This document shows, in pieces, positions 1 through 8,890 of a stretch of 64,000 nucleotides of DNA. Made by a program: the position numbers and the translations under genes. Source of the stretch: Mycolicibacterium mageritense. GTDB lineage: Bacteria > Actinomycetota > Actinomycetes > Mycobacteriales > Mycobacteriaceae. The notes beneath the pieces are model-generated. The model did not search any database. It had not been told where the DNA came from and was given only the letters and a program-made list of their open reading frames with translations. The stretch spans positions 1,488,001 through 1,552,000 of the forward strand of contig NZ_AP022567.1 in assembly GCF_010727475.1 (NCBI RefSeq). Reading direction: 5' to 3'. Positions within the stretch are counted from its first letter, which is position 1. The number at the start of each line of letters is the position of its first letter.

Positions 1-723
1 GCGGCGTTCGAGAGCATCCTGATCCGCGGGTTGATGGCCTTCATCATGAAGCTGCCCAACAACTCGCCCGAGTTCCGGTACGCGTTGCACGAGATGACAG
101 AGGAGTGCAACCACATCCAGATGTTCCAGGAACTGGTCAACCGCAGCGGCGTCGACGTTCCCGGTATGCGGCCACTGTTCCGGCGGCTGTCGCCGTACAT
201 CGGCCTGGTCGGCCAGTACTCCCCCACCGCGTTCATGGCGGGCATCCTGGCCGGCGAAGAACCGATCGACCACTTTCAAAAGGGCCTGATCCGCGAGGGC
301 GCCAACATTCCACCCGCGGTGCTGCGCACCATGCAGATCCACATCGCCGAAGAGGCCCGGCACATCTCGTGGGCCCACGAGTTCCTGAAAACGCATCTGC
401 CGGAACGGTCCTGGCGCATGAAGGCGTTTGCGTCCGTGGCCTTCCCGCTCACCCTGCGCTGGCTCGCACACGAGATCGTGGCTCCGCCGAAGTCCTTCGG
501 CGAGGAATTCGGAATACCGCGCGAAGTGATCAAGGATGCGTTCTGGCGCAGCCCGCAGTCCCGCAAGATCTTGTCGGGCTACTTCGGTGAGATGCGTGCG
601 CTCAGCGAAGAACTCGGGCTGATGAACCGGGTCGGCCGGTGGGTGTGGAAACGCTGCGGCATCGACGGCGACGCCGCTCGCTACCGTGGTGTGCCGGACC
701 GCGAAGCCGTCGCCATCGCCTGA
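1..723 (+). CDS. AurF-like diiron oxygenase (5' end cut by window)
   Basis: The reading frame is open from the first base, so the true start lies outside the window; about 240 C-terminal residues are visible. Two diiron-ligand helices stand out: EECNHIQMF early and EEARHISWAHEFL in the middle, the paired ExxH pattern of the AurF/p-aminobenzoate N-oxygenase (DUF455-like ferritin fold) group. Such enzymes use O2 and two electrons to oxidise an organic amine or other small substrate. The next gene starts inside its stop codon (TGATG) and encodes a ferredoxin-flavin reductase, an obvious electron donor. The substrate cannot be told from sequence. Confidence 0.82.
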   Translation, partial: AAFESILIRGLMAFIMKLPNNSPEFRYALHEMTEECNHIQMFQELVNRSGVDVPGMRPLFRRLSPYIGLVGQYSPTAFMAGILAGEEPIDHFQKGLIREGANIPPAVLRTMQIHIAEEARHISWAHEFLKTHLPERSWRMKAFASVAFPLTLRWLAHEIVAPPKSFGEEFGIPREVIKDAFWRSPQSRKILSGYFGEMRALSEELGLMNRVGRWVWKRCGIDGDAARYRGVPDREAVAIA

Positions 724-2153
724 TGCCCCACGTCATCACGCAGTCCTGTTGCAGCGACGCCGCGTGCGTCTACGCCTGCCCGGTCAACTGCATCCACCCC
801 ACGCCCGACGAGCCCGACTTCCACACCGCGCAGATGCTCTACGTCGACCCCGCGGAGTGCGTCGACTGCGGCGCGTGCGTATCGGCGTGCCCGGTGGACG
901 CGATCAAACCCCACACCAAGCTGGCCGGCGAGGAGAACGTGTTCGCCACGCTCAACGCCGACTTCTACACCACACCGCGGCCGCGCCCGATTTTGGCGCC
1001 CGTGGTCCCACCCCTCGAAGTGCGCTCCGGCAGCGATCTGCGGGTCGCGATCGTCGGGTCGGGGCCGGCCGCGATGTATGCCGCCGACGAGGTGCTGACC
1101 ATCCCCGGCGCACGGGTGCGCATGTACGAACGACTCACGCAGCCATACGGTTTGGCCCGGTTCGGGGTGGCCCCCGATCACCGCCGCACGCGCGGCGTGG
1201 CCAGGCAGTTCGACCACATCACCGCCAACCCCCGGCTGGACCTGCGGCTCGGTGTCGAGGTCGGCGCCGACGTGAGTCATGACGACCTGCTGGCCGAGCA
1301 CCACGCCGTCATCTACGCAGTCGGCGCTTCGACCGACCGCCGTCTCGACATCCCCGGTGCCGACCTGCCCGGAGTCACGTCGGCCACCGAATTCGTCGCC
1401 TGGTACAACGGCCACCCCGATTACGCCGGCCGGTCATTCGACCTGTCGAGCAGCCGCGTGGTCATTGTCGGCAACGGCAACGTCGCGCTCGACGTCGCAC
1501 GCATCCTCACGATCGACCCGGACCGGCTCGCTGACACCGACATCGCCCCGCATGCCCTGAAAGCCCTGCGCGACAGCCGCATCGCCGAGGTGGTCGTGGT
1601 GGGCCGGCGCGGTATCGAACAGTCCGCGTTCACGGTCCCCGAACTCGTCGGGCTGTGCTCGACGCCCGGGGTCGACGTCGTCGTCCGCGACGAGGATCTT
1701 CGGACACTGCCGGACACCGATCCGCGGGCCGCGATCCTGCGGGATGTGCGGAGCCAGGTGGGCAACCGTCGGATAGCCCTCGAGTACCTGTTGTCGCCCA
1801 CGACCGCGCTCGGCGAAACCGCAACGCGTGGCGTCGAATTCACCTACAACGAGCTGATTACCGCGCCCGACGGTTCGCCCCGGGTGAAATCCACCGGGCG
1901 GCAACGGGTCATCGAGGCAGGCCTGGTGCTCACCTCGATCGGCTACCGAGCCACGCCCGTGCCGGGTTTGCCGTTCGACGACAGCACCGCGACGGTTCCG
2001 CACGACGCCGGCCGGGTGCCCGGCGTCCATGGCGCGTTCGTCACCGGGTGGATCAAGCGGGGCCCTACCGGGTTCATCGGCACCAACAAGTCCTGCGCCC
2101 AGGAGACCGTGCGCAGCCTGGTGGCCGACTACAACTCGGGGCTGCTCGGCTGA
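723..2153 (+). CDS. Ferredoxin / NADPH-ferredoxin reductase fusion (FprB-like)
   Basis: A 476-residue protein starting at the ATG that overlaps the upstream stop by one base. Residues 1-70 form a bacterial 7Fe/8Fe ferredoxin domain with the cluster motifs CVYACPVNC and CVDCGACVSACPV. From about residue 105 follows an adrenodoxin-reductase-type flavoprotein: FAD fingerprint GSGPAAMYAADE, NADP-binding segment VGNGNVALDVAR, and the C-terminal GWIKRGPTGFIGTNK signature of FprA/FprB enzymes. It should pass electrons from NADPH through FAD to iron-sulfur centres. Coupling to the AurF-like gene suggests it feeds that oxygenase. Its last 25 bases overlap the convergent TetR gene. Confidence 0.9.
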   Translation: MPHVITQSCCSDAACVYACPVNCIHPTPDEPDFHTAQMLYVDPAECVDCGACVSACPVDAIKPHTKLAGEENVFATLNADFYTTPRPRPILAPVVPPLEVRSGSDLRVAIVGSGPAAMYAADEVLTIPGARVRMYERLTQPYGLARFGVAPDHRRTRGVARQFDHITANPRLDLRLGVEVGADVSHDDLLAEHHAVIYAVGASTDRRLDIPGADLPGVTSATEFVAWYNGHPDYAGRSFDLSSSRVVIVGNGNVALDVARILTIDPDRLADTDIAPHALKALRDSRIAEVVVVGRRGIEQSAFTVPELVGLCSTPGVDVVVRDEDLRTLPDTDPRAAILRDVRSQVGNRRIALEYLLSPTTALGETATRGVEFTYNELITAPDGSPRVKSTGRQRVIEAGLVLTSIGYRATPVPGLPFDDSTATVPHDAGRVPGVHGAFVTGWIKRGPTGFIGTNKSCAQETVRSLVADYNSGLLG

Positions 2154-2863
2154 CGGGTGGTCAGTGCCGCGATCACCGCGGTCAGCTCGTCGTCGCGGCT
2201 GATCTCGAGCCCGATCGACCGGGCCGCGCCGTCGAGGACGTACCAGGCGAAGTCGGCCAGGTGCGTCACGATCTCCTCGCGCGACCGCTGCGGCGCCGCG
2301 CCGCGGATCCACGCCGACAGCGTGGCCTCCACCATGGTCACGACCGCGAACGGAACGGTCTTGAACGCGGTGTCGTCCATGCCGATGGTCTGCGCGATCG
2401 CGGAAATGATGCCCTCGGACTGCCGGGTCATGCGCAGCTTGAGCTCACTCACCGCGTCGAGCGAACCGTCACCGTCGAAAATGGGCCCGCGCCGGGCGAA
2501 TTCGTCGAGCCGCGGGTGCTCCAGCATCCAGTCGGCGACGGCCGCCACGGTGCGGGTCAGGATTTCGCGCAGCGATCCGTTGGTGACGTCGAGTTTGGCG
2601 TCGAGAACCCCTGCGAAGTCGTCGAACACGTAGGAGCGGACCCGGCGCTCGAGCTCGTCCTTGCCTGCGAACTGGCGGTACATCACCGACTTGGCCACGC
2701 CCGCGCGTTCGGCGATCCGCACCATGGAGATCTCTGCCCCCGGCGGACTCTCTTCGAGCAACGCGACCGCGGCCTGCAGGATGTGGCCGCGGCGTTCGGC
2801 GTTGTGTTGTTCCCAGCGCGCCTCATAACCGCTGACCACGGTGGGTTCGGCGGCTGTCGGCAT
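2129..2863 (-). CDS. TetR/AcrR family transcriptional regulator
   Basis: A 244-residue protein from the ATG at 2863 (residues MPTAAEP); an in-frame TTG 45 bases upstream would lengthen it but falls inside the probable operator. An N-terminal helix-turn-helix is visible at about residues 27-75 (ILQAAVALLEE ... RIAERAGVAKSVMYRQF), followed by a helical ligand-binding domain. It is divergent from the sulfatase gene and convergent with the reductase. An imperfect inverted repeat lies in the divergent gap, and a similar core occurs before stf0, so control of sulfur-ester genes is a reasonable inference. Confidence 0.85.
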   Translation of the reverse strand: MPTAAEPTVVSGYEARWEQHNAERRGHILQAAVALLEESPPGAEISMVRIAERAGVAKSVMYRQFAGKDELERRVRSYVFDDFAGVLDAKLDVTNGSLREILTRTVAAVADWMLEHPRLDEFARRGPIFDGDGSLDAVSELKLRMTRQSEGIISAIAQTIGMDDTAFKTVPFAVVTMVEATLSAWIRGAAPQRSREEIVTHLADFAWYVLDGAARSIGLEISRDDELTAVIAALTTRQPSSPEL

Positions 2864-2889
2864 GGCGCCAAGCCTACCGGCTGGATAGG

Positions 2890-2908
2890 TTGGCTCTTGA
2901 TGAGTCAA
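2890..2908. promoter_or_regulatory. Candidate TetR operator between regulator and sulfatase
   Basis: Arms TTGGCTC (2890-2896) and GAGTCAA (2902-2908) are inverted repeats with one mismatch and a 5-base spacer. The site sits 27 bases before the TetR start and about 60 before the sulfatase start. The core CTCTTGATGAGT recurs with one difference (CTCTTGACGAGT) before stf0. Binding is inferred, not shown. Confidence 0.4.
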
Positions 2909-2966
2909 ATGGTTGCGCGTCGGCAGCCAAGGCTGTTCGGTCGTCGAGGACAGGAAAGGGCGTGAC

Positions 2967-4346
2967 GTGACCGAGCCGCAACGGCAGAACGTGCTGATCG
3001 TGCACTGGCATGACCTTGGGCGCTACCTCGGCGTCTACGGTCACGACGACGTGTCGAGCCCGCGGCTCGACCAGCTCGCGGCCGAGGGCATCGTGTTCAC
3101 CCGCGCGCACGCCACCGCACCGCTGTGCTCGCCGTCGCGCGGCTCGTTGTTCACCGGCCGCTACCCACAGAGCAACGGCTTGCTCGGGCTCGCCCACCAC
3201 GGGTGGGAGTACCGCGCCGGGGTACGCACGCTGGCCCACCTGATGTCCGAAACAGGTTGGTACACCGCATTGTTCGGCATGCAGCATGAGACGTCGAACC
3301 CGGCCAGGCTCGGCTTCGACGAGTTCGACGTGTCCAATTCGTACTGCGACTACGTCGTCGAGCAGGCCACGAGGTGGCTGGCCGATCCGCCCCGCGAGCC
3401 GTTCCTGCTCACCACGGGTTTCTTCGAGACGCACCGCCCCTATCCGCGGGACCGCTACGAGCCCGCCGATGCGGCGACCGTGGACGTTCCGGACTACCTG
3501 CCCGACACCGTCGATGTGCGTGACGACCTCGCCGAGTTCTACGGATCCATCGCGGTTGCCGACGCGAAGGTCGGTGAACTGCTCGACGCCCTCGGTGCTG
3601 CCGGTCTCGACGAGAACACGTGGGTGGTGTTCATGACCGACCACGGCCCGGCCCTGCCCAGGGCCAAGTCGACGCTGTACGACGCCGGGACGGGCATCGC
3701 CCTCATCGTGCGTCCCCCGCGCGCGGCCCGCATCGCGCCCCACCGTTATGACGAGCTGTTCAGCGGCGTCGACCTGCTGCCGACGCTGCTCGATCTGCTC
3801 GGCGTTCCGATCCCCGCGGAAGTCGACGGCCTGTCGCACGCCAGCAACCTTGGCAACTCCGCCGAGGCGCGGCACCAGGTGCGCTCCGAGGTTTATACGA
3901 CAAAGACGTATCACGATTCTTTTGACCCCATTCGTGCCATTCGCACGAAGGAATACAGTTACATCGAGAATTACGCTGTGCGGCCATTGCTCGACCTGCC
4001 GTGGGATATCGCCGACAGCCCGCCCGGGCGCCTGGTGGGACCGCAGGCGGCCGGGCCGCGCCCGGCACGCGAACTGTACGACCTCATCGAAGACCCGACC
4101 GAGACCAACAACCTGCTCGGGCCCGATGCCACCGACAAGGCCGAGGCCATCGCCAACGAGCTCGCGCTACTGTTGAACGACTGGCGCGAGAAAACGCACG
4201 ATGTCATTCCTTCCGAATTCGCAGGCACGCGAATATCGGAGCGGTACACCACGACATATCTGCGCATTCACGGCCGTCCGGCGACCAGTCGATCCGCTAT
4301 CGCGGCAGAGCGCGGCATCTCCGAAAACAGCGAGACAGAACAATAG
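2967..4346 (+). CDS. Cys-type sulfatase (formylglycine-dependent)
   Basis: A 459-residue sulfatase starting at GTG 2967 behind AGGAAAGGG. The activation motif CSPSRGSLFTGRYP (C-x-P-S-R) near residue 50 marks the cysteine that becomes formylglycine; FMTDHG and PRAKSTLYD further on supply metal and substrate contacts. The N-terminal metal site reads HWHDLG rather than the more usual DD pair, as in some sulfatase subfamilies. It probably removes sulfate from a small ester or sulfamate. M. tuberculosis carries a sulfatase (Rv0296c) beside its stf0-like gene. The 3' part has visibly lower GC and unusual codons (around 3885-3990 and 4190-4346). Substrate unknown. Confidence 0.88.
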   Translation: MTEPQRQNVLIVHWHDLGRYLGVYGHDDVSSPRLDQLAAEGIVFTRAHATAPLCSPSRGSLFTGRYPQSNGLLGLAHHGWEYRAGVRTLAHLMSETGWYTALFGMQHETSNPARLGFDEFDVSNSYCDYVVEQATRWLADPPREPFLLTTGFFETHRPYPRDRYEPADAATVDVPDYLPDTVDVRDDLAEFYGSIAVADAKVGELLDALGAAGLDENTWVVFMTDHGPALPRAKSTLYDAGTGIALIVRPPRAARIAPHRYDELFSGVDLLPTLLDLLGVPIPAEVDGLSHASNLGNSAEARHQVRSEVYTTKTYHDSFDPIRAIRTKEYSYIENYAVRPLLDLPWDIADSPPGRLVGPQAAGPRPARELYDLIEDPTETNNLLGPDATDKAEAIANELALLLNDWREKTHDVIPSEFAGTRISERYTTTYLRIHGRPATSRSAIAAERGISENSETEQ

Positions 4347-4366
4347 TTTTCGTCACGGTGAATTTA

Positions 4367-4410
4367 AACTCTTGACGAGTTCTGAAATAGGCGCCGCAAA
4401 TGAATTGCGG
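4367..4410. promoter_or_regulatory. stf0-cysD-cysNC upstream region with two inverted repeats
   Basis: First repeat: AACTC (4367-4371), 5-base spacer TTGAC, GAGTT (4377-4381); it shares the core CTCTTGAyGAGT with the candidate TetR operator at 2890. TTGACG inside it could alternatively be a -35 element. Second repeat: CCGCAA (4394-4399) and TTGCGG (4405-4410) with a 5-base spacer, 14 bases before the stf0 ATG, which could be an operator or a leader hairpin. Functions are inferred from position. Confidence 0.35.
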
Positions 4411-4424
4411 TTAGAGTCACGCGC

Positions 4425-5228
4425 ATGCCAGACCATCCGACCGCCTATCTGGTGCTCGCATCCCAACGCAGCGGCAGCACGCTGCTGGTGGAGTCCCTGC
4501 GCGCGACCGGCGTGGCAGGCGAACCGCAGGAGTTCTTCCAGTACCTGCCGACCACCAGCCAGTCCCCGCAACCCCGGCAGTGGTTCGCCGATGTCGAGGA
4601 CGAGTCGATCCTGCGCCTGCTGGATCCGCTCGACGAAGGCAAGCCAGACCTGGCCCCACCCGCCATCTGGCGGGACTACATCCAGACCGTCGGCCGCACG
4701 CCCAACGGCGTCTGGGGCGGCAAGCTCATGTGGAACCAGACGCCGCTGCTGCTCGACCGGGCCAGCGGCCTGCCGGACCGCTCCGGCACGGGCCTGCTGT
4801 CAGCCATCCGCGACGTCGTCGGCAGCGATCCGGTCCTGATCCACGTGTACCGGCCGGACGTGGTGTCGCAGGCCGTGTCGTTCTGGCGCGCGGTCCAGAC
4901 ACGGGTCTGGCGCGGCAGGCCCGACCCGGTGCGCGACGCGCGAGCCGAGTACCACGCGGGCGCGATCGCGCATGTCATCAAGATGCTGCGGGCGCAAGAG
5001 GAAGGCTGGAACGCCTGGTTCGCGGAAGAGGACATCAAACCCATCGACATCTCCTACCCCTACCTGTGGCGCAACCTGACCACGGTCGTGGCCACGGTGC
5101 TCGAAGCGCTGGGGCTGGACCCTCGGCTGGCGCCGGCACCGGTGCTGGAACGCCAGGCCGACCAGCGTTCGGACGAGTGGGTGGACCGCTATCGATCCGA
5201 CGCAGAGAGGGAGGGGCTGCCGCTATGA
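4425..5228 (+). CDS. stf0: Trehalose 2-sulfotransferase Stf0
   Basis: A 267-residue protein of the same length and sequence character as the mycobacterial Stf0 family, which transfers sulfate from PAPS to the 2-position of trehalose, the first step to sulfated trehalose glycolipids. The 5'-phosphosulfate-binding loop SQRSGSTLL is at residues 13-21, and HVYRPDVVSQAVSFWRAVQ in the middle carries the conserved Arg/Ser that bind the 3'-phosphate. The stop overlaps the cysD start (ATGA), so PAPS synthesis and use are translationally coupled. Family known; substrate inferred from close similarity to the M. smegmatis and M. tuberculosis (Rv0295c) proteins. Confidence 0.93.
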   Translation: MPDHPTAYLVLASQRSGSTLLVESLRATGVAGEPQEFFQYLPTTSQSPQPRQWFADVEDESILRLLDPLDEGKPDLAPPAIWRDYIQTVGRTPNGVWGGKLMWNQTPLLLDRASGLPDRSGTGLLSAIRDVVGSDPVLIHVYRPDVVSQAVSFWRAVQTRVWRGRPDPVRDARAEYHAGAIAHVIKMLRAQEEGWNAWFAEEDIKPIDISYPYLWRNLTTVVATVLEALGLDPRLAPAPVLERQADQRSDEWVDRYRSDAEREGLPL

Positions 5229-6139
5229 CGCAGACTGACACCGTGCAGGTCGACGAGCTGCGGTTGCTGGAAGCCGAAGCCGTGCACATCATCCGCGAGG
5301 TGGTCGCCGAGCTGCAGCGGCCGGTGCTGCTGTTCTCCGCGGGCAAGGACTCGATCGTGCTGCTGCGGTTGGCCGAGAAGGCCTTTCGGCCGGCACCACT
5401 GCCCTTCCCGGTGCTGCACGTCGACACGGGCCACAATTTCGGTGAGGTGATCGAGTTCCGCGACCGGCGCACCACCGGCGAGGGCCACAAGCTCATCGTC
5501 GGCTCGGTGCAGGAGACGATCGACAGTGGCCGGGTCGCCGACCCGGGGCCGGGGGCATCGCGCAACCGGCAGCAGACCCGGACTCTGCTCGACGCACTGG
5601 AGGCCGGCGGTTTCGACGCCGCGTTCGGCGGCGCCCGGCGCGACGAGGAGCGTGCCCGCGCCAAGGAACGCATCCTGAGCTTCCGCGACGAGTTCGGGCA
5701 GTGGGATCCGCGGGCCCAGCGGCCCGAACCGTGGTCGCTGTACAACGGCCGGATCCGCAAGGGCGAACAGGTCCGGGTGTTCCCGCTGTCCAACTGGACC
5801 GAGCTCGACATCTGGCGCTACATCCAGCTGGAAAAGCTTGAGCTGCCGTCGATCTACTTCGCCCACGAGCGCGAGGTGTTCGAACGCGACGGCATCCTGC
5901 TGGCGGTCTCCGAGTACGCCCAGCCGACCGCCGACGAGACCTCCGCGGTGGAGTGGGTGCGGTACCGCACCGTCGGCGACCTCACCATCACGGGCGCGGT
6001 GCGGTCGCAGGCCACCGACATCGAGCGCGTGATCACCGAAATATCCGCCGCCACGGTGTCCGAACGCGGCGAAACCCGCGCCGACGACCGTACTTCGGTG
6101 GCGGCCATGGAGGACCGCAAGCGAGAGGGCTACTTCTGA
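5225..6139 (+). CDS. cysD: Sulfate adenylyltransferase subunit 2 (CysD)
   Basis: A 304-residue PAPS-reductase/ATP-sulfurylase-type protein. The PP-loop FSAGKDSIVLL lies at about residues 37-47, followed by VLHVDTGHNF and the RRDEERARAKERI stretch typical of CysD. With the GTPase CysN it makes adenylyl sulfate from ATP and sulfate. The start ATG overlaps the stf0 stop by four bases, and its own stop overlaps cysNC by one base. Confidence 0.96.
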   Translation: MTQTDTVQVDELRLLEAEAVHIIREVVAELQRPVLLFSAGKDSIVLLRLAEKAFRPAPLPFPVLHVDTGHNFGEVIEFRDRRTTGEGHKLIVGSVQETIDSGRVADPGPGASRNRQQTRTLLDALEAGGFDAAFGGARRDEERARAKERILSFRDEFGQWDPRAQRPEPWSLYNGRIRKGEQVRVFPLSNWTELDIWRYIQLEKLELPSIYFAHEREVFERDGILLAVSEYAQPTADETSAVEWVRYRTVGDLTITGAVRSQATDIERVITEISAATVSERGETRADDRTSVAAMEDRKREGYF

Positions 6140-7998
6140 TGACTACGCGCCAGCTGCTCCGCATCACCACGGCCGGGTCGGTCGACGACGGCAAGAGCAC
6201 CCTGATCGGGCGCCTGCTGCATGACACCGACAGCCTGCCACTCGACCACCTCGAAGCCGTCACCGACGCCGAGGGTGTTGCCGATCTCGCGGCGCTGTCC
6301 GACGGCCTGCGGGCCGAGCGCGAGCAGGGCATCACGATCGACGTCGCCTACCGGTTCTTCTCGACCGACACCCGCAGCTACATCCTGGCCGACACCCCGG
6401 GCCATGAGCGCTACACCCGCAACATGTTCACCGGCGCGTCCAACGCGCACGTGGCCATCCTGCTGGTGGACGCCCGTGCCGGGGTACTGCGCCAGACCCG
6501 CAGGCATGCCCGCATCGCGAAACTGCTTGGCATCAAACACTTTGTCGCGACGGTCAACAAGATCGACCTGGTCGACTTCGACAAGGGCCGGTTCGCCGAG
6601 GTGGAACGTGAGCTGCACCAGGTCGCCGACCGCCTCGGCGGTGCGGACCTCACGGTCATCCCGATCGCCGCCAAGCTCGGCGACAACGTGGTGAACCGCT
6701 CGGAGAACACGCCGTGGTACGACGGCCCCACCCTGCTCGAGTATCTCGAGGGCATCGAGCTGACGGCGCCGCACCCCGAGCCCGCGAGCCTGCGGTTGGC
6801 GGTGCAGTGGGTGTCGCGCCCGACCTCCGAGCAGCGGCGCCGCTACACCGGCCGGCTGTCCGCGGGCACGCTGAGCGTGGGCGACCCCGTGGTGAGCCTG
6901 CCCGCGGGCACGCGTTCCACGGTCACGGTCGTGGACACACTTGACGACGACCGCACCGTAGCCGTTGCACCACTGTCGGTTTCGATCGAGCTGGCCGACG
7001 ACATCGACGTGGGCCGCGGAGACGTGTTCGTCAGCGGCACCGATGAGGCCGTGCTTCCGGTGCTGGCCCGCGAGATCGACGCCACCGTGTGCTGGTTCTT
7101 CGACGCGCCGCTGCGGGCCGGGGACCGGCTCGCCCTCAAGCAGGGCACGCGCACGGTCCGGGCCACGGTGCAGGAACTGCACACCAAGCTCGATCCGGAG
7201 ACCCTCGACGAGCTCGACAACCCGGTCGAGTTGGCGCTCAACGACATCGGCGCTGTCACACTGCGCACGAGCTCGGTCGTCGTCGCCGACCCCTACGCCG
7301 ACAACCGTGACAACGGCGCGTTCATCCTGATCGACGAGGTATCCAACGACACCGTCGGCGCGGGCATCATCGTCGAGGCCCGCGAGGTCAAGCCCAGCGG
7401 CCACAACCGCTCCGACATCAAGTGGCATCCCTCGTCGCTCGACCGCGAATACCGCTGGAACAGCACGGGGCAACGCGGTGCGACCATCTGGTTCACCGGG
7501 CTGCCCGCGTCGGGCAAGTCGACACTGGCGGTGGCCGTCGAACGTGCGCTGGTCGAATCGGGCCAGGTCGCCTACCTGCTCGACGGCGACAATCTGCGCC
7601 ACGGGCTGTCCGACGACCTCGGCTTCTCGGCGGGCGACCGGACCGAGAACATCCGCCGCGTCGGGCATCTCACTCGACTGCTCGCCGATGCGGGTGTGGT
7701 CGCGCTGGCGTCGCTGGTGTCGCCGCTGCGCTCGGACCGGGAGACCGCGCGCGCCCTCAACGACGCCGCCAAACTGCCGTTCATCGAGGTGCATGTCGCG
7801 ACACCTGTCGAAGAGTGCGCGCGGCGCGACCCCAAGGGGCTCTATGCGCGGGCCCGGGCCGGTGAACTCAAGGGCCTCACCGGTGTCGACGCACCTTACG
7901 AGGCGCCCGAGAACCCCGACCTCGTGGTCGACACCACGGGCGCCGACATCGACCAACTCGTCGAACAGGTCGTCGCGCTGCTCGAAACCCGCTGCTAA
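6139..7998 (+). CDS. cysC: Bifunctional sulfate adenylyltransferase GTPase / APS kinase (CysNC)
   Basis: A 619-residue fusion. Residues 1-440 are the CysN GTPase: P-loop AGSVDDGKSTLIGRLL near residue 13, DTPGHERYTRNM and NKIDLVD, then two beta-barrel domains. From about residue 446 begins the APS kinase with its own P-loop FTGLPASGKSTL. It drives APS formation by GTP hydrolysis and phosphorylates APS to PAPS. Usually called cysNC (cysN plus cysC). The last four bases overlap the convergent hydrolase gene. Confidence 0.96.
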   Translation: MTTRQLLRITTAGSVDDGKSTLIGRLLHDTDSLPLDHLEAVTDAEGVADLAALSDGLRAEREQGITIDVAYRFFSTDTRSYILADTPGHERYTRNMFTGASNAHVAILLVDARAGVLRQTRRHARIAKLLGIKHFVATVNKIDLVDFDKGRFAEVERELHQVADRLGGADLTVIPIAAKLGDNVVNRSENTPWYDGPTLLEYLEGIELTAPHPEPASLRLAVQWVSRPTSEQRRRYTGRLSAGTLSVGDPVVSLPAGTRSTVTVVDTLDDDRTVAVAPLSVSIELADDIDVGRGDVFVSGTDEAVLPVLAREIDATVCWFFDAPLRAGDRLALKQGTRTVRATVQELHTKLDPETLDELDNPVELALNDIGAVTLRTSSVVVADPYADNRDNGAFILIDEVSNDTVGAGIIVEAREVKPSGHNRSDIKWHPSSLDREYRWNSTGQRGATIWFTGLPASGKSTLAVAVERALVESGQVAYLLDGDNLRHGLSDDLGFSAGDRTENIRRVGHLTRLLADAGVVALASLVSPLRSDRETARALNDAAKLPFIEVHVATPVEECARRDPKGLYARARAGELKGLTGVDAPYEAPENPDLVVDTTGADIDQLVEQVVALLETRC

Positions 7999-8837
7999 CG
8001 AGTGATTTGTGTGCGTTCAGCGGCGGTCGGCGCCGGTGAATGCACACGAATCGCGTCGATGATGCGGTCGGCGTGCGTGACATAAAGCCCGTGGGCGGCG
8101 CCGGGGATCTCGATGAGCCGCGCGTTCGGCAACAGCGCGGCCGTGCGCCGACCCGTGAGCTCGATGGGGGCCGACACGTCGGCGTCGCCATGGATCACCA
8201 CAACGGGCAGATCGAGGCCCGCGAGGTCGGCGCGGTAGTCGGTGTGGGCACCCATCCACTGGGTCGCGGCCAGGGTTTCCACGGGCACGGCCGCGACCTG
8301 GTCCACGGTGGACCCGGCCACGTCGGGTGGCACCGGGTGGTCACCGAAGAACGGCGCGAGGTTGTCGATGCACCATTGCCGCACATCACTTTTGAGTGCC
8401 GTCAACACGGCTTCGAGCATGGCCTCGTCGACACCGTCCGGATTGTCGGCGGTCTTGACCACCAGCGGCAGTTGAGGCGCCACCAACACCGCGCGGCTCA
8501 CGCGTGCCGTCCCGTGCCTGCTGAGGTACCGCACGATTTCGCCGCACCCCAGGGAATGGCCGACCAGTGTCACGTCGCGCAGGTCGAGTTCGTCGAGCAG
8601 GCCTGCCAGATCGTCGGCCAGCAAATCCACTGTCCACTCGCCGGCGTAGGCGCCCGAGTCACCGTGCCCGCGCCGGTCGTAGCTCACGCAGCGGAAGCCC
8701 TTGTGCACCAACTGCTCGATGATGTCACGCCACTGTCCTGAGTTGAGCCCCCAGGAATGCGTGAACATCAGGACAGGGCCTGCACCGGCATCGGTGTAGT
8801 GGATTGGCGTGCGATCTGCGGTCAATAGCGTTGGCAT
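7995..8837 (-). CDS. Alpha/beta-hydrolase (non-haem haloperoxidase/esterase type)
   Basis: A 280-residue alpha/beta-hydrolase. An HSWG oxyanion segment is near residue 27, the nucleophile elbow GHSLG near 93, an acid candidate in VIHGDAD, and the catalytic His in GAAHGLYVTHAD near the end. The start ATG at 8837 is the first residue of a typical N-terminal strand. The single-gene layout between convergent cysNC and the tam gene gives no pathway clue; the substrate is unknown. Confidence 0.85.
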   Translation of the reverse strand: MPTLLTADRTPIHYTDAGAGPVLMFTHSWGLNSGQWRDIIEQLVHKGFRCVSYDRRGHGDSGAYAGEWTVDLLADDLAGLLDELDLRDVTLVGHSLGCGEIVRYLSRHGTARVSRAVLVAPQLPLVVKTADNPDGVDEAMLEAVLTALKSDVRQWCIDNLAPFFGDHPVPPDVAGSTVDQVAAVPVETLAATQWMGAHTDYRADLAGLDLPVVVIHGDADVSAPIELTGRRTAALLPNARLIEIPGAAHGLYVTHADRIIDAIRVHSPAPTAAERTQITR

Positions 8838-8890
8838 GCGTCAATGGTCGGACGCGCACGTACGCATGTCGATTACGTCATAGGTAATGA

